Of a stretch of DNA of 60,841 bases, positions 51,268 to 59,874 are shown in pieces. The stretch's first letter is position 1. The number at the start of each line of letters is the position of its first letter. Both the position numbers and the translations under genes were made by a program. The DNA is from JANPLN01 sp043757265 (GTDB taxonomy: Bacteria > Bdellovibrionota > Bdellovibrionia > Bdellovibrionales > JAGQZY01): NCBI GenBank assembly GCA_043757265.1, contig JAYUQP010000095.1, positions 1 to 60,841 on the forward strand, in the 5' to 3' direction. Below the pieces are notes generated by a model that saw only the letters and a list, made by a program, of their open reading frames with translations, made no database searches and was not told the DNA's origin.

Positions 51268-52818
51268 TTAGTTTCCGCAGCCACTGGCAGCGCATTTAGC
51301 TTGGATATTTTCAGCAATTTTTCCGATATTTTTCATAACCAGTTCAGCGTTCTCATTCAGATCATCATTGAGATCTTGTAAGGTGGGACTATCCATCATT
51401 GTGGCAACAGCAATTTTTGCCTCTGAAAGGGAAATGTTGTTCACTAAAGAAAATTGATTTGCCAACTCGTTCAATCCCAAAGCTCCTGAGCTGCTGAATG
51501 CTAAAAACTCATTTTTTGAATTAATGTAATCACTTTGAGTGAAGCTTGGCCTTCCTTGCAAAAGAATTGAGCCAACTTGAACATCTTCTTTAGTGCCACC
51601 ATTGAAAAGTTCTGCTATCTGCCCAGTCCCCTTGATTGAGCTCAACAGTCTTTTGGTTTCTTCATCAACTACGCCGATGCCTGTAGGGGAGTATTTTGCC
51701 GCCGTTAACATGACATTAATGCCGCCATGATGTGATTCGTGTTTCAAACCGTCTAAATACACTTCTTTGGTGACTGCGGTGTCTAACAGCAAGTAGCCTG
51801 ACAGCATTTGGCCATTTTGTTGTAATTTATTTGCATCAATTGTCAGCGCCGTCGTGGACGGATCATTTTTAAATAAGCCACCATCAGGATCAAGGCCGTT
51901 AGATTTATCTATCACGGCTTCCGCCAACACAAGCAATTGCTTGGGAGCGGAAATGACGATGCTATTTTTCACTCCAAGAAGTTGAACGGGTGTCATCTCC
52001 TGACCGACTTTACTAATGTCGTAATATTTACTTGTTGGAAGAGAAATAGAAACATCTGCCCCAGCGATAGAAGCTTGATACAAGATAATATCGATTGAGC
52101 TTGCAGCAAGCTTGTCTTTTTCGGAGGCACCGGCTTTGATAGCAAACTGTTCTGTAGGACCTTTGCTATAAATTGTCGAATCTAATGGGATCCCAGCTTT
52201 TTTGTAAGATGTGAGCGCATGAGCATAAAGGTCGACAACAACAGATGGCGAATAATAATCCTTCTCGTTAAAGCCAGTTTCTTTTGCGAGTGCAGCAGCA
52301 TCTGTTTTTGATTTATAATATTCCGCATAACCTGAAGTCACATCAGTCTTTTTTGCAGCCGACGTGGTGAACGGTTTGTAAGTTGAATCAGAATCATTAC
52401 CTGAATCGCTAGTTGAAACACTAACTGTTTTCATTCCAGAGGGAGTGCTCACTTGCTTTGTCATTCCAGAGCCACTAGCTGATACACCTGTTTTGGCAGA
52501 CGAGCTGGCACTCGCTGAGAATGTTTTCGTAGAACCACCAGAGGATACGCTAACTGTTTTCATTCCAGAGGGAGTGCTCACTTGCTTTGTCATTCCAGAG
52601 CCACTAGCTGATACACCTGTTTTGCCAGAAGAGGTGGCACTTGCTGAGAATGTTTTTGTAGAACTACTAGAAGATACACTGACTGTTTTTGGTCCAGAGG
52701 GGGTGCTTACCGTTTTTGTAGTGGAACTACTGGATGAACCCCAGAATGAATATGCTTTTGCGGGAATACTCGAGAGAAAAAAAGACGACATAATGATAAT
52801 ACATTTTATTTTTTGCAT
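51268..52818 (-). CDS. Secreted protein with Ser/Thr-rich 43-residue repeats
   Basis: Protein of 516 aa. The signal peptide is MQKIKCIIIMSSFFLSSIPA (cleavage near AKA). Residues about 39-135 form a Ser/Thr/Lys repeat: two full 43-residue units starting TPSG(P/M)KTVSVS and a third partial, coded by 129-bp DNA repeats. The C-terminal ~350 residues mix alpha and beta segments, with GYAEYYKSKTDAAALAKETG and LDGLKHESHHGGINVM, the latter with a His-rich turn that might bind metal. No family is recognised. ATG 52818 has ggggga upstream; an in-frame ATG at 52842 is less likely. Confidence 0.75.
   Translation of the reverse strand: MQKIKCIIIMSSFFLSSIPAKAYSFWGSSSSSTTKTVSTPSGPKTVSVSSSSSTKTFSASATSSGKTGVSASGSGMTKQVSTPSGMKTVSVSSGGSTKTFSASASSSAKTGVSASGSGMTKQVSTPSGMKTVSVSTSDSGNDSDSTYKPFTTSAAKKTDVTSGYAEYYKSKTDAAALAKETGFNEKDYYSPSVVVDLYAHALTSYKKAGIPLDSTIYSKGPTEQFAIKAGASEKDKLAASSIDIILYQASIAGADVSISLPTSKYYDISKVGQEMTPVQLLGVKNSIVISAPKQLLVLAEAVIDKSNGLDPDGGLFKNDPSTTALTIDANKLQQNGQMLSGYLLLDTAVTKEVYLDGLKHESHHGGINVMLTAAKYSPTGIGVVDEETKRLLSSIKGTGQIAELFNGGTKEDVQVGSILLQGRPSFTQSDYINSKNEFLAFSSSGALGLNELANQFSLVNNISLSEAKIAVATMMDSPTLQDLNDDLNENAELVMKNIGKIAENIQAKCAASGCGN
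52414..52704. repeat. 129-bp coding repeats (two full copies, one partial)
   Basis: Two full copies and one partial copy of a 129-bp unit lie in frame inside the secreted protein gene. Copies are nearly identical at the DNA level, for example cattccagagggagtgctca at both 52431 and 52560. High identity implies recent duplication or ongoing recombination, and copy number may vary between strains. Confidence 0.85.
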
Positions 52819-53032
52819 AAAACATCCCCCAAAAGATTTCATAAAATCACTCGACTTACGTACACGTAGTATATCGGAAGGCGTTTTTTAAACTTAAGAA
52901 ATTGGCTAATAATTGCTAAAAATCCTTATTTGAGACATTTTTAATGAAAAGCTGTATCAAGGAGATCGATACAATCGGAAGCACAATCAACACTACTTGA
53001 ATTCTATCTGGTAGTGCCCTATAGATTAGCAC

Positions 53033-53863
53033 ATGGTGCGCCAGCAAGAACTTCCTATACCTCGCGAAAAACAGCCCGATCGAAACTCTGCCCAAGGCGG
53101 CAAGAGCTTTTACTTTTTTGACCTCGACGAAAATGTATTTCATGTGGAGTCGGCGCACTATGTATTTCATAAAAAAACCGGCGAAAAAAAAGAAGTTCCA
53201 GGTAAAATATTTTGGGAAGAGATCGACCAAATTGGTAAAAAAGGTTTATTAAAAGATTTCGAAATTCGCCCAGATGACATCGATGGAAGCTTTCAACGTT
53301 TTCGCGATGTGGAAGGACAGCCCCATCACGCACAGCCGTTTATCGAAGACCTCGAGCGCGCTCTCGATGCGGGAGATTGGAAGGGACCATCGTGGAATGA
53401 GTTTCACCATGCTGTTTCCAACCAGCGATCTTTAGCAGTGATCACGGCTCGCGGCCATCACCCCGAAACCATTAAAGCCGGCATCGAGCGTTTTACCACG
53501 CGAAAAATCCTCGATAGCGTTCCAAATTATTTATCGGTGCTTCCTGTCTCGCACCCCGAAGTGCAAAAAACCTTGGGCGGCGGAACGGTTCCCGAGCTCA
53601 AACGAAAAGCCCTTCGCCATGTTGTCGAGGAGGCTTTCAAGCTTTACGGATACAACGACTACCATCGATTTGGAATGTCAGACGATGATCCAAACAACGT
53701 GCAAAAAATCATTGAGGAATTTACACGCTTAAAACAAGACTTTCCGCGAGTGTCATTCTTTGTGATCGAAACCACCCGTGGGCGAAGTAACAAATGGGAA
53801 GTATTTGTGGACCACGCTGAAAAACAAGTGCTCGCCCAAGGCGAGCAACTGAGTTTTTTTTAA
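53033..53863 (+). CDS. HAD-like fold protein of unknown specificity
   Basis: Protein of 276 aa. FYFFDLDENVFHV has the motif I DxDxxV, VITARGHHPET motif II, ELKRKAL a plausible motif III Lys, and FGMSDDDPNNV motif IV with its acidic run. This arrangement suggests a phosphatase-like HAD fold without a typical cap. The N-terminal PIPREKQPDRN is unusual. No Shine-Dalgarno is seen at ATG 53033. The last codons overlap a terminator. It converges with a secreted-protein gene 19 bp away. The substrate is unknown. Confidence 0.75.
   Translation: MVRQQELPIPREKQPDRNSAQGGKSFYFFDLDENVFHVESAHYVFHKKTGEKKEVPGKIFWEEIDQIGKKGLLKDFEIRPDDIDGSFQRFRDVEGQPHHAQPFIEDLERALDAGDWKGPSWNEFHHAVSNQRSLAVITARGHHPETIKAGIERFTTRKILDSVPNYLSVLPVSHPEVQKTLGGGTVPELKRKALRHVVEEAFKLYGYNDYHRFGMSDDDPNNVQKIIEEFTRLKQDFPRVSFFVIETTRGRSNKWEVFVDHAEKQVLAQGEQLSFF
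53830..53861 (+). terminator. Intrinsic terminator inside the end of the HAD-like gene
   Basis: gctcgcc-caa-ggcgagc (7-bp stem) is followed by seven bases and eight T (53854-53861), which also encode the final Phe codons and run into the TAA stop. The gene's last ten codons double as its terminator. Confidence 0.65.
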
Positions 53864-53882
53864 GCGTGGCAAAATTGAGGCG

Positions 53883-55052
53883 TCATTTTAAATCTAAAAT
53901 CACTTCATCTTGTTTCAAAAGTTTTCCTAAATCATCTTTGATGAAAAATTCAAATCGGTAATCATAGCCCGGAAGTAACAAAATACTTCGTGATGTTGGT
54001 AAATAATTCGCCGAGAGGTCTCCATACTCCGATACAGTAGTTAAAATAGGAATCCATATGTTTGAGTGTTTTCTGGCAAAAGTAAATAATCCCGTTTTTC
54101 CCGTTTGAAAGTCATTCACGTTGATGATTTCTATAGGTACAGTCTGTTTTTGACCTTTTGCAAAAGAGAGTGGCCATCGTGTTTCATTTACCACAATCTC
54201 TAGCACCCAATTTGCAGCCTTTAAGCCAAGTTCTTTTTGGCTGATCGGGAAAAATTTAAGACTGTGGGTGTTTTGGAGTTGTGGGTTTATGCGAGCATAA
54301 TTCACGACATTCCCCATTCCGCCGCCAAAGTAAGTTTTATAGTTTGGAAGAAGAGTTTTTCCTACCTCTGAGAAAGGATTATCGCGAAAAATAACGTAAG
54401 CAGACCCCTGCGCATGTCCAAGGCCAAATTTTTCGGGACCGTTTTGGAAATTAACGATAATCTCCTCACGGATGTCTTTAGGGGTGACATTGATCGTCTG
54501 TGGCGAAGAGACGGTAAACGATTTCTCATCAAAAATATCTGCTGTTTGTGTGATATAGAAAGAGCTTTTATAAATACCTGGTTTGCCGAGATAAAGATTT
54601 TTAGCGATGTATTGAGCATCAAGAACTGAGGCGGGGAAAATGACAAATCCTTCACTGTCAGCTATGTACAAAGTCGCGCCTGGCCCTACGTCCGTTTTCA
54701 AATGAGTAAAGTCCCATTCCACATGTAGGGCAACATACTCCAGAGTTGTGAGTTGCCCAGCAATGACGGTGCCACAGATCGAATCTGCGGTTACAAAATT
54801 ACTGGAAAGTTGTAATTTTGCACAACCCGAACCAGCATCGACAAAATATTCCACGCCAGCCTCAATTTTTTTACCTCTAAAAGTCAAGGCTTGTAAACCC
54901 CGACGATATTCATCTTGAATGACCTTTGAAAATGAACTGACGTCCGGTAACTGAACAAGGATGCGCCCCACGTTTTCGACGGGTTGGATGTTTTTAGCGA
55001 ATGTCGAAAAACTACCGAGTGTTAGCAATACCGTAATTAAAATAAGTCTCAT
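53883..55052 (-). CDS. Secreted protein of unknown function
   Basis: Protein of 389 aa with a signal peptide (MRLILITVLLTLGSFSTFA). The mature part is predicted beta-rich, with two Cys (GSGCAKLQ, DSICGTVI) likely to form a disulfide. It has a repeated style of beta strands with VAL, INV and DLSANYLPTSRSILLLPGYD. A Big-like or adhesin fold is possible, but no known domain was matched. ATG 55052 has GGAGG upstream. The 252-bp gap to ctpA holds the divergent promoters; TATAAT occurs at 55212-55217 on the ctpA side. Confidence 0.7.
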   Translation of the reverse strand: MRLILITVLLTLGSFSTFAKNIQPVENVGRILVQLPDVSSFSKVIQDEYRRGLQALTFRGKKIEAGVEYFVDAGSGCAKLQLSSNFVTADSICGTVIAGQLTTLEYVALHVEWDFTHLKTDVGPGATLYIADSEGFVIFPASVLDAQYIAKNLYLGKPGIYKSSFYITQTADIFDEKSFTVSSPQTINVTPKDIREEIIVNFQNGPEKFGLGHAQGSAYVIFRDNPFSEVGKTLLPNYKTYFGGGMGNVVNYARINPQLQNTHSLKFFPISQKELGLKAANWVLEIVVNETRWPLSFAKGQKQTVPIEIINVNDFQTGKTGLFTFARKHSNIWIPILTTVSEYGDLSANYLPTSRSILLLPGYDYRFEFFIKDDLGKLLKQDEVILDLK

Positions 55053-55313
55053 AAATCCTCCATCTGATGCTGCCGAGTCTATTCAAAATAACAATTTAGG
55101 CAATGACTTGCGGCGTCCACGGGCCGGACTAAGGTCTGAGGTCAAATAATTTGGACAGATGGTGAATAATCAACCGCAGAATTGTTTTCATTTCGGCGCC
55201 TCAGCTGCTAATATAATGAACTGACGTGCGTCTGGTTTTCTCTGATTGGCTGTACTCAAGTACACAAAAAGCCGAAACGGACCTAAACGATTCACAAAAA
55301 GGATGTGTTCACC

Positions 55314-57485
55314 ATGTTGTTCAAAATTATCGCCTCGATCGTGTTCATGAGTTTGCTTGCTGTTCCAACGTTTGCGCAGTTTGATGCGGAGTCTTCACCG
55401 TTTAAGGCGCAACTCTCGTGTAACAACGTCAAAGACATTCAGCGCGGTTATTCGCTCGCGCACATCCTCTACAACGAAAATTCTCCCATGCTCGAAAAGC
55501 GAACCATCGAGCGCTACATAAAATGGCTGGATAACGCCAAAATGCTTTTTACCAAGAGCGAAGTTGATAAAATAACCAAAGACATGACTGGTATTTTTAA
55601 CGATCTTGAAGCGCGCAAATGTAAAAAGCTGCATGATGTGCAAGCCATGTACCTTAAAAAACTAACCGACCGTTCAGCGTTTGCCAAAAAAACTCTGACG
55701 AAAGATTTCAAGCTCGATAAAAAAACCAAGCTGATTTTAGATTCTAAAAAGCGTGAGTACGCCAAAGACGAAAAAGAACTTCAAGAGCTGCAAAAAAAAT
55801 ATCTTCACTTTCAAGTGTCAAACTACATCCTCACCGACGAAAAACTTCCTGACGCCGTTGAAAAAATTAAAAAAAATTACGAACGTGTTGTTAAAAAAAT
55901 GTCGGAGCGTAAAGAACAAGACATTTACACAGATTATCTCAATGCTTTTGGTCACGCTTTAGATTCCCACACATCGTATTTCTCTGCCGATTCGTTAGAG
56001 GATTTCGAAATTTCTATGCGCCTTTCGCTGCAAGGGATCGGTGCCACACTTTCGTCCGAAGACGGGTATACTGAGGTTGTCGATCTGGTTAAAGGTGGAG
56101 CCGCTCAGCGCTCGGGCCTAGTGAAGGAAAAAGATAAAATCATCGCCGTGGGTCAAGTAGACGCCAGCGGTAAAGACAAAGGCATGGAAGATGTCATGGA
56201 GTGGGACCTTCGCGATGTGGTAAGCCGCATTCGAGGAAACAAAGGCACGAAAGTGCGCTTAAAACTTCTTCGTCGCGAAGACGGGAAGGCCACAACTCAA
56301 ACTGTTACTTTAACTCGTGACGAAGTGAAACTCGAAGACGAAGCTGCTTCGATTAGTTTTGTTGAAAAAAGTAATAACGGAGTGGCTCGTAAGGTCGCAG
56401 TCATCAACCTTCCGTCATTTTATGCAGACTCGCGCCGTGGCGGACGCTCGTGCGCGAAAGATGTGGCGGCACTTTTAGAAGATGCCAAAAAACAAAAAGC
56501 CGACACGCTCGTTCTTGATGTATCTATGAATGGCGGCGGAAGCCTAAGTGACGCTGTTGACCTCGCAGGATTGTTCTTTGGAACCGGCAACGTGGTGAAA
56601 CAGTCCAGCCGTCATCCGCAAATGAAAGCATCAGCGCTAAAAGACACAGATTCTAAAGTAAACTGGAGTGGTCCACTAGTCATCTTAACCAGTCGTATCA
56701 GTGCCTCGGCCTCAGAAATTTTGGCGGGCGCCCTCAAAGATTACGACCGTGCAGTGATCGTTGGCGCAGACCATACTTTTGGCAAAGGAACGGTTCAGCA
56801 AGTGATTCCACTAGCACCTGGCCTAGGGGCTTTAAAGGTAACAATCGGAATGTTTTTTACTCCCGGTGGATTTTCGACTCAGCACCGCGGTGTAGCGTCG
56901 CATATTGTGTTTCCAAGCGAATTTGAAGCGGATGATGAAGAGTACGGCGAAAAGATGCTCGATTACTCACTTCCGCCTAAGCAAATTGATGCGTTTTTGT
57001 CTGATGGTGCGTATGTTAAAGAGGGCGAAGGCAACTGGGAAAAAGTTGACACTAAGATCGTTGAGACTTTAAAAAAACGTTCTACCGAGCGCGTTGTTAA
57101 AGACAAAGAGTTTAACGACATCAAACAAAAGATCGCAAAACGCAAAGCTGAGTCGAAAGAAATTGTTCTTGAAGATTCTTTTAAGGATTTAAAAGAGCGT
57201 AAGAGCGAAAGCGATAAAAAGAAAAATTGGACAGATGCTGAAAAGAAAGCCGACTACCTGAAACGTGCCGATGTGAACGAAGCTATCAACGTAGCGATAG
57301 ACATTGTGGACGTTCGCAACAAGGTGCCGCTCAAAGTGATCGCACACGCCACGCCAACAACGGCGCCTGATCATCGTTTGATCCAATCCGCAAAGAAGAA
57401 GCCAGAGGGTTCGCCGGGTGAAGGCCATGCTGACGAGCCGGACAGTGGCGCCATCATTAATGATAAAAAACCGGGCAAGTTGTAG
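55314..57485 (+). CDS. Tail-specific (C-terminal processing) periplasmic protease
   Basis: S41-family protease of 723 aa. It has a signal peptide (IIASIVFMSLLAVPTFAQ). A helical N-terminal domain (about 25-230) is typical of Prc/Tsp. A PDZ domain is near 245-345 (LQGIGATLSSEDGYTEVVDL, LRRED). The catalytic part has VINLPSFYAD, SMNGGGSLSDA, the nucleophile Ser in SRISASASEILAG and Lys in TFGKGTVQQV, a Ser/Lys dyad. The C-terminal extension is charged. Prc trims or degrades lipoproteins and cell-wall enzymes. ATG 55314 is ten bases after aagga; GTG 55305 is too close. gene family is sure; name prc or ctpA undecided. Confidence 0.93.
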   Translation: MLFKIIASIVFMSLLAVPTFAQFDAESSPFKAQLSCNNVKDIQRGYSLAHILYNENSPMLEKRTIERYIKWLDNAKMLFTKSEVDKITKDMTGIFNDLEARKCKKLHDVQAMYLKKLTDRSAFAKKTLTKDFKLDKKTKLILDSKKREYAKDEKELQELQKKYLHFQVSNYILTDEKLPDAVEKIKKNYERVVKKMSERKEQDIYTDYLNAFGHALDSHTSYFSADSLEDFEISMRLSLQGIGATLSSEDGYTEVVDLVKGGAAQRSGLVKEKDKIIAVGQVDASGKDKGMEDVMEWDLRDVVSRIRGNKGTKVRLKLLRREDGKATTQTVTLTRDEVKLEDEAASISFVEKSNNGVARKVAVINLPSFYADSRRGGRSCAKDVAALLEDAKKQKADTLVLDVSMNGGGSLSDAVDLAGLFFGTGNVVKQSSRHPQMKASALKDTDSKVNWSGPLVILTSRISASASEILAGALKDYDRAVIVGADHTFGKGTVQQVIPLAPGLGALKVTIGMFFTPGGFSTQHRGVASHIVFPSEFEADDEEYGEKMLDYSLPPKQIDAFLSDGAYVKEGEGNWEKVDTKIVETLKKRSTERVVKDKEFNDIKQKIAKRKAESKEIVLEDSFKDLKERKSESDKKKNWTDAEKKADYLKRADVNEAINVAIDIVDVRNKVPLKVIAHATPTTAPDHRLIQSAKKKPEGSPGEGHADEPDSGAIINDKKPGKL

Positions 57486-57513
57486 TAAGCGAGCTGGTTG
57501 GTAGGTGTTGGGG

Positions 57514-57596
57514 AGCGTTCTATCGGCAGACGCTGGTTTATAAAAGCGTCCTATTGGCAGACGCTTGTGTGCTGAGCGTTTCATCTGTTAGCCTCG
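57514..57596. repeat. Three 30-31-bp direct repeats with inverted ends upstream of the E1 genes
   Basis: agcgttctatcggcagacgct at 57514-57534 and agcgtcctattggcagacgct at 57545-57565 are near-identical and each is bounded by agcg(t)...(a)cgct. A third diverged copy, agcgtttcatctgttagcct, starts at 57575. Spacing is 31 and 30 bases, about three helical turns, so proteins bound there would lie on the same face. This could be an operator array for the downstream dehydrogenase genes. Confidence 0.65.
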
Positions 57597-57667
57597 CATA
57601 AGGCAAGGCCCCTTCTAATTCCTAAAACATTGACAATTTTTGGGCTCTCCCCTAAGTATCAAAGCCT

Positions 57668-58771
57668 ATGGGTGAGACTCGCAGCGCTAGCAAAAAACAG
57701 ACGCAAAAAACTAAACCGACGGTGAAGAGCGTGAAGGCTAAAAAGCTTTCTGCGCCTAAACCGAAAGCCACTTCCAAAAGTTTGCTTCTTCCAAAAGATA
57801 CCATGGTGAAAATGTACGATTTGATGGTTCGTTCGCGCACCCTCGAAGAGCGGATGATTCAGGTTTATCGTCGGGGAGACGCCTACTTTTGGATTGGCGG
57901 TCCCGGCGAAGAAGCTTTCGGGGTCGCCCTCGGCCTCCATGTTCGTAAAGGCCAAGGCCCTGATTACGATTTCCTTCACTTACATTATCGATGCACGCCA
58001 ACTTTGCTCGCCATTGGAATGAAGGACGAAGATGCTTTGCGCTTAATCATGAATAAAGGCACTGATCCATGCACCGGGGGACGTAATTTTTCGAATCACT
58101 ACTGCTTTCCTGAGTGGAACGTGGCGCCCGTTTCTTCGCCGATTGGCATTCAATATGGAATTGCCATTGGAACTGCTATCGCGCAAAAACGCCGAAAACA
58201 AAAAGCAGTGAGCATCATCACCGGTGGCGACGCAGGCTCGGCGGAAAGCGATTTCGCAAGTGGATTAATTTGGGCCAGCCGACCGGGATCAGAACTTCCA
58301 ATGTACATCACCGTGCAAAATAACCGCTGGGGAATTTCGACAAACTACGAATCACAACACGGCGAAAAACATGTGTCGGATCGTGGCAAGGCCTTTGGAA
58401 TTCGCACAGCTGTGTACAATGGCAATGATCCAATAGAATCCTATCTGGCCATTCAGGCAGATCTTGATTATATTCGTAAAACGGGCAAGCCCATGCTTTC
58501 CGAATTCAACGTGTCCCGTCTCTATGGACACTCGTCCGCCTCTGGTGCCAACCGCATTGGTAGTGAGCCGTGCTGCATCGAAACATTCGAAAAAAAGTTA
58601 GTGGATGCAAAAGTTCTTACGTTGCAAGAATGTAAAATAATCAAAAACGAGCACTTCGAATCCATCCGCGAAAAATCCGATATGATTCGCGAAGAACCAC
58701 CACCCAAGGTAGAAACGTTGTGGGACCACACTTATGCCAACAACGAAAATGCAGATTGGAGAAAGTTCTAA
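57668..58771 (+). CDS. 2-oxo acid dehydrogenase E1 alpha subunit
   Basis: Subunit of 367 aa of a thiamine-diphosphate E1 heterotetramer. The TPP-binding motif is ITGGDAGSAESDFASGLIWA, with PVSSPIGIQYGIAIGTAIAQ and NNRWGISTNY nearby. The N-terminal ~44 residues are a Lys/Ala/Thr-rich extension (SASKKQTQKTKPTVKSVKAK) not typical of E1 alpha. The YRRGDAYFWIGGPGEEAFGV block resembles the branched-chain or acetoin type more than canonical pyruvate dehydrogenase. The stop overlaps the beta start by one base (TAATG). No E2 or E3 gene is in the window. Confidence 0.9.
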   Translation: MGETRSASKKQTQKTKPTVKSVKAKKLSAPKPKATSKSLLLPKDTMVKMYDLMVRSRTLEERMIQVYRRGDAYFWIGGPGEEAFGVALGLHVRKGQGPDYDFLHLHYRCTPTLLAIGMKDEDALRLIMNKGTDPCTGGRNFSNHYCFPEWNVAPVSSPIGIQYGIAIGTAIAQKRRKQKAVSIITGGDAGSAESDFASGLIWASRPGSELPMYITVQNNRWGISTNYESQHGEKHVSDRGKAFGIRTAVYNGNDPIESYLAIQADLDYIRKTGKPMLSEFNVSRLYGHSSASGANRIGSEPCCIETFEKKLVDAKVLTLQECKIIKNEHFESIREKSDMIREEPPPKVETLWDHTYANNENADWRKF

Positions 58772-59823
58772 TGGCGAACATGGCACAGGCTATTCGCATG
58801 GCCCTTCATTATGCAGAAAAAAATCTCGACCTCAAAGACGTCTTTGGACAAGATGTTGGCGAACCTCTCGGCGGAGTTTTTACCGCCACGCAAGGGTTGA
58901 CCACGTCATGGAATACTCCACTTGATGAACGTGGAATTATTAGCACCGCAATTGGCTTGGCTCTCGCAGGCGATCGCGCGGTGGCGGAAATTCAATTTTG
59001 TGATTACATTTTTAATACTATCGATTTGTTAAAATACGCCGGCAACCTGCCGTGGTCGTGCAATGGAAATTACCAGTTGCCCATGGTGGTGATGACTCCA
59101 GTGGGTGCAGGTATTCGCGGCTCCATTTATCACAGCCACAGCTTTGATGCCTGGGCCACGCGCATGGCGGGCTGGAAAGTGGTAATGCCATCGACACCGC
59201 TTGAAGCCTACGGCATGTTACTTTCGGCCATCCAAGACCCAAACCCAGTTTTGTTTCTAAAGCCCAAAGCATTGATGCGCGTGAAGGGCGAGGAATTAAT
59301 TCCTGGCGAACCAAGCGACGAGCGCGAGCTTAAAAATAAAATTGATGCTCCCCTTGGCGATCGAACTAAGTGGAAACCCCAGTGGCCAGAATTAGGCGAA
59401 TACATGGTTCCATTTGGTAAAGCTAAGGTTTTGCAACCGGGAACAGATGTAACGATTGTTACCTACGGGCGACATGTTTGGTTAGCTAAAGAAGCCATCG
59501 AAAAGCTAAAAGGCGAATGCTCGGTGGAACTGATCGATTTGCGTTCGCTTTATCCTTACGACTGGCAAGCTATTAAACAATCGGTTTTGAAAACCAAGCG
59601 CGTGATATTTTTGAATGAAGACACCGAAGTGACGAACTTTGGTGAGCATCTGGCCTACAGGACTACCCAGGAGCTTTTTTACAATCTCTATGCTCCGCCA
59701 ACGGTGTTAGCCGGAAAAAATCTTCCAGGCATAGGCCTGCACGCAGTTTTAGAAGAAAGCTCTGTGCCGCAGGTTGAAGATATTGTGCACGCCATTCGCG
59801 AGCTTTTTGCGCAAGAAGCTTAG
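58771..59823 (+). CDS. 2-oxo acid dehydrogenase E1 beta subunit
   Basis: Subunit of 350 aa that completes the E1 active site. The pattern GEPLGGVFTATQGL, NTPLDERGIISTAIGLALAG, RAVAEIQFCDYIFNTIDLL and GIRGSIYHSHSFDAW matches branched-chain 2-oxoisovalerate dehydrogenase beta more closely than PDH beta. The C-terminal transketolase-C domain contains VTIVTYGRHVWLAKEAIEKL and LRSLYPYDWQAI. The start is ATG 58771, coupled to the alpha stop; the in-frame opening at 58720 is inside alpha. Together they decarboxylate a 2-oxo acid and pass the acyl group to a lipoyl E2. Substrate: pyruvate or branched-chain keto acid. Confidence 0.92.
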   Translation: MANMAQAIRMALHYAEKNLDLKDVFGQDVGEPLGGVFTATQGLTTSWNTPLDERGIISTAIGLALAGDRAVAEIQFCDYIFNTIDLLKYAGNLPWSCNGNYQLPMVVMTPVGAGIRGSIYHSHSFDAWATRMAGWKVVMPSTPLEAYGMLLSAIQDPNPVLFLKPKALMRVKGEELIPGEPSDERELKNKIDAPLGDRTKWKPQWPELGEYMVPFGKAKVLQPGTDVTIVTYGRHVWLAKEAIEKLKGECSVELIDLRSLYPYDWQAIKQSVLKTKRVIFLNEDTEVTNFGEHLAYRTTQELFYNLYAPPTVLAGKNLPGIGLHAVLEESSVPQVEDIVHAIRELFAQEA

Positions 59824-59874
59824 ATGGTTTTTAAGAATGAACTGTAATTACCGAGTGGGGCCAGTTGGACGCTT

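Noticed and set aside
52445..52891. 148-codon plus-strand frame antisense to the repeat protein
   Set aside because: Open only because of the Ser/Thr codon repeats on the opposite strand; no ribosome site.
55212..55217. TATAAT as a ctpA promoter
   Set aside because: No -35 hexamer at 16-18 bp was seen, so it was not called as a promoter.
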